NCBI GenBank assembly: GCA_017478685.1
Contig: JAFVDC010000042.1
Coordinates: 1-6,497 of the forward strand
DNA: 6,497 nt
Reading direction: 5' to 3'
From: Bacteroidales bacterium
Lineage (GTDB): Bacteria; Bacteroidota; Bacteroidia; Bacteroidales; UBA932
In this document: in pieces, positions 1 to 5,439 of the stretch
Layout of the letters: each line of letters opens with the position of its first letter
Position numbering within the stretch: position 1 is the first letter of the stretch
Notes under the pieces: model-generated
What the model was told of the DNA's origin: nothing
What the model saw: the letters and a program-made list of their open reading frames with translations, nothing else
The model's database searches: none
Made by a program: the position numbers and the translations under genes

Positions 1-873
1 CAGCTCAAGGTCTTCCTCGGAGAACTGGGCCTTGAATTCGTCGCGGATGGCGTTGAAACCGTCCTCGCGCTCGTGCTTGGGCTTTGCGCTCTTTGCAAGT
101 TCGTAGCATTTTGCGTAGCAGGCCTCGTGGACGGCGGTCTTCAGGGCCTCGTCTTCTTCGTCGTGGGGGTAGTCCCTCTTGTTGACGTCTGTACCAAGCT
201 CCTTCATGAGCTCTTTCTGGACGCGGCAGTGCTTCTTGATTTCCTCGTGGGCGAACTTGATGGCTTCCAGCATGTCGTGCTCGGAGACCTCGTTCATTTC
301 GCCTTCAACCATCATGATGTTCTCCTCGGTGGCGGCAACCATAAGGTCAAGGTCGGCTCTCTTGTTGTCCTCGAAGCCGGGGTTGATCACAAACTTGCCG
401 TCGATGCGGGAAACCCTGACCTCTGAGACGGGACCGTCGAAGGGGAGGTCGGAGGTTGCCAGTGCGGCCGAAGCAGCAAGGCCAGCGAGGGCGTCCGGCT
501 GGATGTCTTTTTCGGCCGAAATAAGCATCACGTTCACAAATACTTCCAGATGGAAGTCGTTGGGCCACAGAGGGCGGATGGGGCGGTCTATGAGACGTGC
601 GATAAGGATCTCATAGTCACTGGGACGGCTTTCCCTTTTGAGGAATCCACCGGGGAAACGGCCGGCGGCGTAGTACTTTTCACGGTAATCCACGGTGAGG
701 GGCATGAAGTCTGTGCCTTCCTTTACCTCAGTAGCGCAGGTTACGGTTGCGAGCAGCATGGTGCCGCCCATTTTCACAACGGCTGAGCCGGCGGCCTGTT
801 TGGCCAGCTTTCCGGTCTCAATCTCAATCACGCGGCCGTCCGGCAGGGTGATGGTCTTTTTGATGATGTTCAT
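1..873 (-). CDS. pnp: Polynucleotide phosphorylase, N-terminal 291 residues (partial)
   Basis: PNPase degrades RNA 3' to 5' by phosphorolysis, releasing nucleoside diphosphates, and takes part in mRNA decay in the cytoplasm. Translating the minus strand from the ATG at 873-871 gives an open frame that runs without a stop to base 1. The protein starts [14 protein letters not shown] and contains the first RNase PH domain (about residues 1-210), with the characteristic stretch [18 protein letters not shown] near residue 71 and then [11 protein letters not shown]. The Lys/Glu-rich helical linker follows (about 210-291). The second RNase PH domain, KH and S1 domains lie outside the window, so about 60% of a normal PNPase of about 700 residues is missing only because of the edge. 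It lies downstream of rpsO on the same strand, the widespread rpsO-pnp order. No TAnnTTTG box was found just upstream, so it may depend on read-through of the rpsO terminator. The family call is secure. Confidence 0.96.
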   Translation of the reverse strand, partial: MNIIKKTITLPDGRVIEIETGKLAKQAAGSAVVKMGGTMLLATVTCATEVKEGTDFMPLTVDYREKYYAAGRFPGGFLKRESRPSDYEILIARLIDRPIRPLWPNDFHLEVFVNVMLISAEKDIQPDALAGLAASAALATSDLPFDGPVSEVRVSRIDGKFVINPGFEDNKRADLDLMVAATEENIMMVEGEMNEVSEHDMLEAIKFAHEEIKKHCRVQKELMKELGTDVNKRDYPHDEEDEALKTAVHEACYAKCYELAKSAKPKHEREDGFNAIRDEFKAQFSEEDLEL

Positions 874-901
874 TAGTTCTATTATTACGTCTTTATCGTC
901 T

Positions 902-916
902 GTCCCCCAATGGGAC
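902..916 (-). promoter_or_regulatory. Small hairpin in the pnp 5' leader
   Basis: GTCCC at 902-906 and GGGAC at 912-916 can pair around a 5-nt loop in the RNA just before pnp, about 30 nt upstream of its start codon. In enterobacteria a leader hairpin before pnp is the site of RNase III/PNPase autoregulation. Whether this short 5-bp stem plays a similar role is inference, and it could be chance. Confidence 0.3.
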
Positions 917-928
917 TGTCTTTCTCAT

Positions 929-962
929 AAAAAAGGGGTAGGATGCCCTGCATCCGTACCCC
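929..962 (-). terminator. Rho-independent terminator of rpsO
   Basis: Read on the minus strand, GGGGTA (962-957), a bulged C, and GGATGC (955-950) form an arm. It pairs with GCATCC (946-941) and TACCCC (940-935) across a 3-nt loop, and six T residues (934-929) follow directly. This is a classic 12-bp stem plus T-tract. It begins about 20 nt after the rpsO stop codon and lies about 55 nt before the pnp ATG. It therefore ends rpsO transcripts and must be partly bypassed if pnp is cotranscribed. Confidence 0.85.
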
Positions 963-983
963 CAAACTTTCCTATTCTTACGC

Positions 984-1259
984 TTATCGGCGGAGACCAA
1001 GCTCCTTGACGATAGCCCTGTATCTCTCGATGTCGATCTTCTGAAGGTAGTTCAGAAGCTGGCGACGCTTACTTACAAGGCGAAGAAGGCTGCGACGTGT
1101 TACAACGTCTTTCTTGTTCTTCTTCACATGCTCAGTAAGGTGAGCGATACGGTAGGAAAATAAAGCAACCTGACTCTCAGGTGAGCCGGTGTCCTTATTG
1201 GACTTCCCGTACTTCGCGAAAATCTCTTGCTTTTTCTCAGGCTGTAAATATTCTGCCAT
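984..1259 (-). CDS. rpsO: 30S ribosomal protein S15
   Basis: S15 binds the central domain of 16S rRNA early in 30S subunit assembly and contributes to an intersubunit bridge. The 91-residue product, starting [18 protein letters not shown], matches the usual length of about 89 residues. It shows the family blocks [21 protein letters not shown] (about 24-44), the basic KKNKKD loop (about 46-51), and [12 protein letters not shown] followed by [14 protein letters not shown] at the C-terminus. The frame is open a further 39 codons upstream, but that extension covers the leader hairpin and the promoter, so the ATG at 1259-1257 is chosen. No Shine-Dalgarno is present, as is common in Bacteroidota. 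The gene is transcribed from the 1317-1348 promoter, ends at the 929-962 terminator and is followed by pnp. Confidence 0.98.
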   Translation of the reverse strand: MAEYLQPEKKQEIFAKYGKSNKDTGSPESQVALFSYRIAHLTEHVKKNKKDVVTRRSLLRLVSKRRQLLNYLQKIDIERYRAIVKELGLRR

Positions 1260-1288
1260 GATGCAAGTTGTGTTTAATTGGTTAAAGC

Positions 1289-1307
1289 TTGCGGGACCCT
1301 CCCGCAA
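1289..1307 (-). promoter_or_regulatory. Perfect hairpin in the rpsO mRNA leader
   Basis: TTGCGGGA (1307-1300 on the minus strand) pairs perfectly with TCCCGCAA (1296-1289) across a GGG loop, giving an 8-bp stem. It sits between the predicted transcription start (about 1311) and the rpsO ATG at 1259, leaving about 30 nt to the start codon. S15 is known to repress its own mRNA by binding leader structures in several phyla, so this is a candidate autoregulatory element. That role is inferred from position, not from a recognised motif. No T-run follows the stem on the minus strand, so it does not look like an attenuator terminator. Confidence 0.5.
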
Positions 1308-1316
1308 AAAAGCCTG

Positions 1317-1348
1317 CAAATGTACGCAAATTATTTTGAACGGCCAAA
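1317..1348 (-). promoter_or_regulatory. Bacteroidota-type promoter of rpsO
   Basis: On the minus strand TTTG (1348-1345) is separated by exactly 20 nt from TACATTTG (1324-1317). This matches the Bacteroidota primary sigma consensus TTTG / TAnnTTTG. Transcription would start near 1311, immediately before the leader hairpin. This is the only promoter in the window with both boxes intact. Confidence 0.75.
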
Positions 1349-1371
1349 TCTTTTTCCGGCTTGTCTTTCCG

Positions 1372-1428
1372 GTCATTCCCGGCTTGACCTTTCGCCTTTC
1401 CCCGTCATTCCCGGCTTGACCGGGAATC
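1372..1428 (+). repeat. REP-like GTCATTCCCGGCTTGACC repeat, one partial and one full copy
   Basis: The 18-mer GTCATTCCCGGCTTGACC occurs at 1372-1389 and again at 1404-1421, a 32-nt period. Only the second copy is completed to a hairpin: ATTCCCGG (1407-1414), loop CTTGA, CCGGGAAT (1420-1427). A further fragment, CCGGCTTG, is seen at 1356-1363. Short, GC-rich, imperfectly palindromic intergenic elements of this kind are typical REP sequences, the substrates linked to RAYT proteins, and a RAYT gene lies 1.2 kb away. The second copy directly abuts the outer end of the left inverted-repeat arm. Confidence 0.7.
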
Positions 1429-1541
1429 TGTCGTAGAATGTAACCTGTTGTTGATCACCGTGTTATGTAAAACCCTCCCCCTCGAATCAAGGGGGAGGGT
1501 TTTACATATGTATCTTTAAATCAATCATTTTCATTCGACGG
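1428..1541 (-). repeat. Left arm of a 114-bp inverted repeat (end of msrA plus palindrome)
   Basis: Read from 1541 down to 1428 on the minus strand, this arm aligns without gaps to 3498-3611 on the plus strand. A hand count gives roughly 73% identity. From inside to outside the shared parts are: the last six codons and stop of each gene (including AAATGATTGATTTA), a 12-nt spacer, a 45-nt palindrome, 20 poorly conserved bases, then TTACATTCTACG followed by NCAG. All block lengths are equal in the two arms. The outermost base touches the REP-like repeat. Confidence 0.75.
1464..1508. terminator. 45-nt perfect palindrome after the fRMsr-MsrA gene (bidirectional terminator / REP-like)
   Basis: TATGTAAAACCCTCCCCCT (1464-1482) and its exact reverse complement (1490-1508) form a 19-bp stem with a 7-nt loop. 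It starts 12 nt after the stop codon of the fusion gene. The GC-rich core is flanked by A4 and T4 tracts inside the stem, so it should terminate transcription from either side. It is the partner of the palindrome at 3531-3575: both have a 19-7-19 layout, and the two base-pair differences between them are compensated in both arms. Confidence 0.75.
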
Positions 1542-2462
1542 CCACCAGCGAATATGACAGTACCCGCCAGGATTTTTGTCAAGATAATCCTGGTGATATT
1601 CGTCGGCCGGGAAAAAACAGCTGATAGGAAGTAATTCTACGGGGAATTCCGTAACTCCAAGTGATTGCCTGGTGGCGGCAAAGACTTCAGAAAGCAAGGT
1701 GGCATCCTGCGCATTGTCATAATACACGCCAGTGCGGTAACGGGTGCCTTTATCCTCTCCCTGCTGATTGAGGCTAAGGGGATCTATTACCTTGAAATAG
1801 AGTTCCGTCAACTTTTTAAGTGAGACAACTTCCGGATTGTATCTGACATGGACGCATTCTGCATGGCCGGTGGTATCTGTGTAAACTTCCTCATAGGTAG
1901 GGTTTTGGGTTTGTCCGTTTGCAAATCCTACTTCTGTAAAGTCCACACCATTGATGCATTTGAAAAACTTCTGCGCTCCCCAAAAGCAGCCTGCCGCAAA
2001 CCATATGTCCTTCTGCGGGCCGTAAACAAGACCTGCAATTTTCTCCAGATACTTCCTGTCGATCTCATCAAAGGAGCCAATCTCTTTACTGTCTATATCC
2101 AGGACAGCTGTGATTGTGTTCTTATGCCAAATCGGAACCACTATTTCACTCCTTGACTCCGAACTACAGGCGATATGGCCGGGAAACTGTTCAACATCCG
2201 GAACAATGACGGTGCGTTTTTCCTTCCAAGAGGTTCCGCAGACGCCACGCCCGTAACCTATTCTGGTACAGGCTATCGGCCCTTGAAATGCTCCAAGGAC
2301 CAGGTCCTCCCCATTTACACGGTAAAAACCGGTCCACCAGAAACCCATTTCACGGTGCAGGAGTGCAGCCAGATTGGCCATATTGGCAACAAGGTCCGGT
2401 TCTCCGGACAAAAGCCCTTGGGCTTGAGGAAGTAGTGACTGGTACCGTTCTTCTTTTGTCAT
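1521..2462 (-). CDS. msrA: Bifunctional free-methionine-(R)-sulfoxide reductase / peptide-methionine (S)-S-oxide reductase
   Basis: A 313-residue cytosolic repair enzyme with two reductase modules. Residues 1-147 are a GAF-type fRMsr (MsrC/YebR family), which reduces free methionine-R-sulfoxide. All three family cysteines are present, in ACTRI (C65), GVCGTS (C75) and HIACSS (C99), the last followed by SEIVVPI. Residues 150-303 are MsrA, which reduces methionine-S-sulfoxide. It has GCFWG with nucleophile C159, Y190 (NPTY), E202 (TGHAE), D237 and Y242 in QGEDKGTRYRT, and a likely resolving C302 in NPGGYC. Both modules therefore look active and together cover both sulfoxide stereoisomers. The frame is open 55 codons further upstream, but homology begins at MTKEERYQ and a -7 box lies within the extension, so the ATG at 2462-2460 is used. 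The last codons (PSNEND) and stop lie inside the inverted repeat and resemble the RAYT terminus (PLNRND). The gene is divergent from the RAYT gene. Confidence 0.93.
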   Translation of the reverse strand: MTKEERYQSLLPQAQGLLSGEPDLVANMANLAALLHREMGFWWTGFYRVNGEDLVLGAFQGPIACTRIGYGRGVCGTSWKEKRTVIVPDVEQFPGHIACSSESRSEIVVPIWHKNTITAVLDIDSKEIGSFDEIDRKYLEKIAGLVYGPQKDIWFAAGCFWGAQKFFKCINGVDFTEVGFANGQTQNPTYEEVYTDTTGHAECVHVRYNPEVVSLKKLTELYFKVIDPLSLNQQGEDKGTRYRTGVYYDNAQDATLLSEVFAATRQSLGVTEFPVELLPISCFFPADEYHQDYLDKNPGGYCHIRWWPSNEND

Positions 2463-2487
2463 GGTATAAATGTTTTGCACTAAGGTA

Positions 2488-2495
2488 CAAAAATA
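2488..2495 (-). promoter_or_regulatory. -7 promoter element of the fRMsr-MsrA gene
   Basis: TATTTTTG on the minus strand (2495-2488) fits TAnnTTTG. It would start transcription near 2481, about 20 nt before the ATG. No TTTG box is found at the expected 19-21 nt upstream (the bases there read GTCA), so the -33 half is weak or an activator is needed. Confidence 0.45.
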
Positions 2496-2550
2496 TTTGG
2501 AAATTTGAGACAATATGACGATATTGCATCCGATGACCGATTTTTCCGTT

Positions 2551-2575
2551 AAACAACTGCAATAATTAGTTGTTT
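2551..2575 (+). promoter_or_regulatory. Hairpin and T-tract abutting the RAYT start codon
   Basis: AAACAACT (2551-2558) pairs with AGTTGTTT (2568-2575) across a 9-nt loop. The run of T continues to 2579, and the RAYT ATG begins at 2583. An 8-bp AT-rich stem this close to the start could limit translation or transcription of the transposase, or be a protein-binding dyad. No Shine-Dalgarno or TAnnTTTG box was found before this gene. The 120-bp divergent gap (2463-2582) otherwise shows only the msrA-side promoter. Confidence 0.4.
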
Positions 2576-2582
2576 TTTTGTT

Positions 2583-3518
2583 ATGGGCGGAAATAGTCGG
2601 ACTTTTTATCCTAATGTCTTGAATCATTGCTATCAGCGGTCAGCAGATGGCGGAGTTTTATTCTACAACCAACTTGATTATCTGGTCTTGTTTACCATTG
2701 TTTGTAAAGTGGCGCGGCGGTATCGGGTGCAAATACTTGCAATGTGCCCCATGCCGGACCATATCCATTATTCAATTACGGCAGTCTCAAAAAGAGACCT
2801 TACCCTCTTTATGAGAGATTGTTCAAGTTTATACGCAAAGGAATTCAACCGTGTCTGTCATAGAACCGGTCCGGTGTTTGAGGCGCCTTTTGGGAGTGCC
2901 CCGAAGTATACGGATAAAAAGGTTCGCACAAATCTGATATATGTATGGAACAACCCTCCGGAGCGCAAACTTGTAACTAAAGCAGAAGATTACAGGTGGA
3001 ATTTCCTTGCATACGCATCATCCGATCACCCGTTTTCCGAAAAACTGGTGATAAGGAAATCACGTTGGCCGCTTCAAAAGGCCGTGAAAGAGGTTAAAGC
3101 CGCTTTCATGGCAGGCCGGCACCTTCCTTACGCTATGCTGAAAAGGCTGTATGCACCATTGACAAATGACGAAAAGCAGCAGATCACGGATTTCATAATT
3201 AGCACATACAATGTAATTGACCATGAAGCCGCCATGAGTTACTTCGGTAATTATGAAACAACCCTTACTGCTGTTCACTCTACAACAGGAAACGAATATG
3301 ATATCAAAGAGGAAATCTATACAAGCAAGTCTGACAAGCACTATGCATCAATGACGAACATTGTCATGCGTGAACTGGCCCCGCCTGATATTCACGATAT
3401 TCTCAGTTTGCCCAAAGAGAAAAAATATGAAGTATTCCAGCTACTGCGGCGCTATTCATATGCTATGTCAGATCAAATTGCAAAGTTCCTTCATTTGCCG
3501 TTAAACAGAAATGATTGA
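2583..3518 (+). CDS. REP-associated tyrosine transposase-like protein (Y1/HUH family, RAYT)
   Basis: A 311-residue protein whose first 150 residues form a Y1 (IS200-like) HUH nuclease domain. This family nicks and joins single-stranded DNA at hairpin-bearing sequences; RAYTs are linked to spread of REP palindromes. The N-terminus NHCYQRSADGGVLFY is typical of Bacteroidota members. The metal-binding HUH motif is HIH (H60-I61-H62) in CPMPDHIHYSI. The catalytic tyrosine is probably Y84 in SLYAKEFNR, and the terminal block YVWNNPPERKLVTKAEDYRWN (about 120-140) corresponds to the usual YI..NPV..G.. segment. Residues 150-311 are extra compared with short RAYTs and end in RRYSYAMSDQIAKFLHLPL (about 289-307), which looks like a helix-turn-helix that could read DNA. 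There are no disrupting stops, so it is probably intact. It is divergent from the fRMsr-MsrA gene and ends in the right repeat arm. Whether it moves anything today is unknown. Confidence 0.85.
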   Translation: MGGNSRTFYPNVLNHCYQRSADGGVLFYNQLDYLVLFTIVCKVARRYRVQILAMCPMPDHIHYSITAVSKRDLTLFMRDCSSLYAKEFNRVCHRTGPVFEAPFGSAPKYTDKKVRTNLIYVWNNPPERKLVTKAEDYRWNFLAYASSDHPFSEKLVIRKSRWPLQKAVKEVKAAFMAGRHLPYAMLKRLYAPLTNDEKQQITDFIISTYNVIDHEAAMSYFGNYETTLTAVHSTTGNEYDIKEEIYTSKSDKHYASMTNIVMRELAPPDIHDILSLPKEKKYEVFQLLRRYSYAMSDQIAKFLHLPLNRND

Positions 3519-3611
3519 TTTATAAAGATTTATGTACAAACCTCCCCCTTGAAATCAGGGGGAGGTTTGTACATAATATGTTCAGTATTAGAAAATTACA
3601 TTCTACGCCAG
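3498..3611 (+). repeat. Right arm of the 114-bp inverted repeat (end of the RAYT gene plus palindrome)
   Basis: This is the counterpart of 1541-1428. It begins in the RAYT codons for PLNRND, passes the TGA at 3516-3518, a 12-nt spacer and the palindrome at 3531-3575, then 20 diverged bases, and ends with TTACATTCTACG (3596-3607) and CCAG. Its outer edge is two bases from the end of gltX. In the first 21 bases (the coding tail) the five differences from the left arm are all transitions. Confidence 0.75.
3530..3576. terminator. Perfect palindrome between the convergent RAYT and gltX genes (bidirectional terminator / REP-like)
   Basis: TATGTACAAACCTCCCCCT (3531-3549) and its exact complement (3557-3575), extended by one T-A pair, form a 20-bp stem with a 7-nt loop. 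It lies 11 nt after the RAYT stop and about 37 nt after the gltX stop. The C/G-rich core with AAA and TTT tracts inside the stem suits termination from both strands. It matches the palindrome at 1464-1508 in size and sequence. Confidence 0.75.
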
Positions 3612-3612
3612 G

Positions 3613-5394
3613 CTATATGCGCCCAAGGCGTTCGGCCACATAACCCATGCGGCGGGCAAATTCACGCCGGCCGATGAAGGAGAGGATGGCGGCGATGCCA
3701 AGGCCGGAAGCCGCACCGGTGAGAGCCAGGCGCAGGCTGTTCATGACCTTGCCCATGGGGTATTCCCTCATCTTGATGTAGTCTTCCAGGACCTTCTCCA
3801 GGGTGGGGGCGTCGATGGGGCCGCGGTAAACGTCAAGGTCGTCGAAGCCGAATTCGGCACCGGAGATGTACTGGCAAACCTCGAAGCAGTGCTCGTAGTG
3901 GTCCGGATTCCAGAATTTGTCTACGTCCTTGGCAAGGAAGGGCGCAGTCTTGGTGTCGTCGTACACTTTGGCGCGGGGATCCACGGGCCTGTTGGTGTCT
4001 GAGGCTTTCTGGGGAAGACCGGCGCCGGCCTTTATGCCGAAGGTCTCAAAGTCTTTGGGTGCCACGAAGAGATAGGCGGCGATGTCCCACATATCGGCCA
4101 CGAAGGTGGCGCGCTCTTTCACAAGCTCCACCACTGCCTCCACGTACTCACGGGTGAAGATGTGGTTCCCGAAATCTGCGCCGAAGCCCTCGAAGGACGC
4201 ACCGGCGGTGAGGGCGTTGCAAGGGCAGTCCACCACTTTGCAGCCGTGATTCTCAAGCACCGGGATGAAGAGGTCCGTAAGCTGGGCGGTGGTCTTCAGC
4301 CTGAGGTATTCCTTGTTGTACCACTTTGCCTTTTCCGGATTGAACTTGGCGCCGGCCTTCTGGACTTTGTCCAGGGAGAAGGCTTCCACAAGCTCCGGCA
4401 GGGTGAACATTTCGCGGTCGTCACCGGGATTCCATCCAAGCATGGCAAGAAGGTTCACGAAGGCCTCGGGGAAGTATCCGTCCTCGCGGTAACCGTGTGA
4501 CAACTCTCCGGTTTCGGGGTTCTTCCATGCAAGGGGGAACACGGGGAAACCAAGTTTGTCGCCGTCACGCTTTGAGAGTTTCCCGTTGCCAACAGGCTTC
4601 AGAAGCAGGCTCAGGTGGGCAAAGCGAGGCATGGTATCTGTCCAGCCGAAGGCCTCGTAGAGCATGTAGTGAAGCGGCAGCGAAGGAAGCCACTCTTCTC
4701 CGCGGATAACCTCCGTGATTTCCATGAGGTGGTCGTCTACGATGTTTGCAAGGTGGTATGTGGGGAGTTCATCGGCCCTTTTCCAAAGCACTTTGTCATC
4801 CAGGGTATCGGTGTTCACCTCCACGTGGCCGCGGATGAGGTCGTCCATCTTCACAATGCGGTTAAGGGGCATCTTGAAGCGGATGGTCCAGTCCGTGGTG
4901 GTGTCCAGAAGGCGCTTTACTTCGTCTTCCGGGAGGCTCAGGGAATTGCGGAGGCTGCCGCGGGTGGCGGCGTTGTACATGAAGGTCTCGCCTTTGGATT
5001 CGGCCTCTGTCCTGCGCGCGGTAAGTTCATCGGCGCTGTCAAACGCGTAATAGGCCCAGCCTTTCTCAATGAGTTCCTCTGCGTACTTGCGGTAGAGGGG
5101 CTTGCGCTGGCTCTGGCGGTAAGGGGCATGGGGATGTTTTGCCGATGCTTCCTCAACTACCTTTCCGTTTTCCACTCCTTCGTCGGGGATGATACCGCAC
5201 CAGTTAAGGGCCTCTATGATGTACTGCTCCGCTCCAGGCACAAAGCGGTGGGAGTCGGTGTCCTCTATACGGATAATGAAATCTCCGCCCTTTTGCTTGG
5301 CATAGAGATAGTTATACAGTGCCGTACGCACGCCGCCCATGTGCAGCGGACCGGTAGGTGAAGGGGCAAATCTTACGCGTGTTCTTCTTTCCAT
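3613..5394 (-). CDS. gltX: Glutamyl-tRNA synthetase
   Basis: A cytosolic class I aminoacyl-tRNA synthetase that charges tRNA-Glu with glutamate, using ATP. The 593-residue product begins MERRTRVRFAPSPTGPLHMGGVRTALYNYL, carrying the HIGH-type signature as HMGG (18-21). The KMSKS-type loop is KLSKRDGDKLGFPVFPL (272-288), a form familiar in Bacteroidota GltX. The anticodon-binding region follows from about residue 330 to the end. The frame is open upstream through the rpiB region, but family homology starts at the ATG at 5394-5392 and a -7 box precedes it. As recalled, Bacteroides GltX is about 505 residues. The extra length seems to sit mainly in the C-terminal half, at about 386-411 (with DCPC) and 453-486. 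It is convergent with the RAYT gene and divergent from rpiB. It could in principle be a non-discriminating enzyme that also charges tRNA-Gln; this cannot be told from sequence alone. Confidence 0.96.
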   Translation of the reverse strand: MERRTRVRFAPSPTGPLHMGGVRTALYNYLYAKQKGGDFIIRIEDTDSHRFVPGAEQYIIEALNWCGIIPDEGVENGKVVEEASAKHPHAPYRQSQRKPLYRKYAEELIEKGWAYYAFDSADELTARRTEAESKGETFMYNAATRGSLRNSLSLPEDEVKRLLDTTTDWTIRFKMPLNRIVKMDDLIRGHVEVNTDTLDDKVLWKRADELPTYHLANIVDDHLMEITEVIRGEEWLPSLPLHYMLYEAFGWTDTMPRFAHLSLLLKPVGNGKLSKRDGDKLGFPVFPLAWKNPETGELSHGYREDGYFPEAFVNLLAMLGWNPGDDREMFTLPELVEAFSLDKVQKAGAKFNPEKAKWYNKEYLRLKTTAQLTDLFIPVLENHGCKVVDCPCNALTAGASFEGFGADFGNHIFTREYVEAVVELVKERATFVADMWDIAAYLFVAPKDFETFGIKAGAGLPQKASDTNRPVDPRAKVYDDTKTAPFLAKDVDKFWNPDHYEHCFEVCQYISGAEFGFDDLDVYRGPIDAPTLEKVLEDYIKMREYPMGKVMNSLRLALTGAASGLGIAAILSFIGRREFARRMGYVAERLGRI

Positions 5395-5418
5395 CTTGTG
5401 ACAAAAGTTTTGAAGATG

Positions 5419-5426
5419 CAAATTTA
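5419..5426 (-). promoter_or_regulatory. -7 promoter element of gltX
   Basis: TAAATTTG on the minus strand (5426-5419) matches TAnnTTTG and lies 25 nt before the gltX ATG, so the leader would be under 20 nt. A TTTG box at the expected distance is not apparent. It lies back to back with the rpiB -7 element, 13 nt away. Confidence 0.5.
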
Positions 5427-5439
5427 CCTTTTTTGTCCG

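Larger units (their letters stand above)
1428..3611. mobile_element. Candidate RAYT-type mobile unit carrying fRMsr-MsrA
   Basis: About 2.18 kb between rpsO and gltX is bounded by two inverted 114-bp modules. It holds two divergent genes, one of which encodes a HUH/Y1 REP-associated transposase-like protein. The outer ends, CTGTCGTAGAATGTAA on the left and CTGGCGTAGAATGTAA (minus strand) on the right, match at 15 of 16 bases. The left end touches a REP-like hairpin and the right end lies two bases from the gltX stop codon. No clear target-site duplication is visible. That does not argue against Y1-type movement, which makes none. The alternative is local duplication of a RAYT 3' module onto the msrA gene without the whole block ever moving. 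Confidence 0.45.

Noticed and set aside
73..616. Open frames on the plus strand opposite pnp
   Set aside because: They are antisense shadows of a clearly conserved PNPase frame and have no recognisable domains.
1289..1307. Hairpin as an intrinsic terminator
   Set aside because: On the minus strand the T-run precedes the stem rather than following it, and on the plus strand the stem is followed by A residues.
1260..1376. 39-codon extension of rpsO
   Set aside because: It covers the best promoter in the window and the leader hairpin; S15 proteins begin near [10 protein letters not shown].
1372..1421. CRISPR-like direct repeats
   Set aside because: There are only two 18-nt copies with a 14-nt gap and no cas genes; the dyad symmetry fits REP elements.
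1848..2518. Several plus-strand frames opposite the fRMsr-MsrA gene
   Set aside because: They overlap a complete two-domain enzyme with all catalytic residues and show no family resemblance.
2463..2627. 55-codon N-terminal extension of the fRMsr-MsrA frame
   Set aside because: It would run into the RAYT coding region and cover the TATTTTTG promoter element; fRMsr homology begins at MTKEERYQ.
4162..5361. Plus-strand frames up to 248 codons opposite gltX
   Set aside because: They are shadows arising from the GC-rich codon pattern of gltX; no motif or start context supports them.
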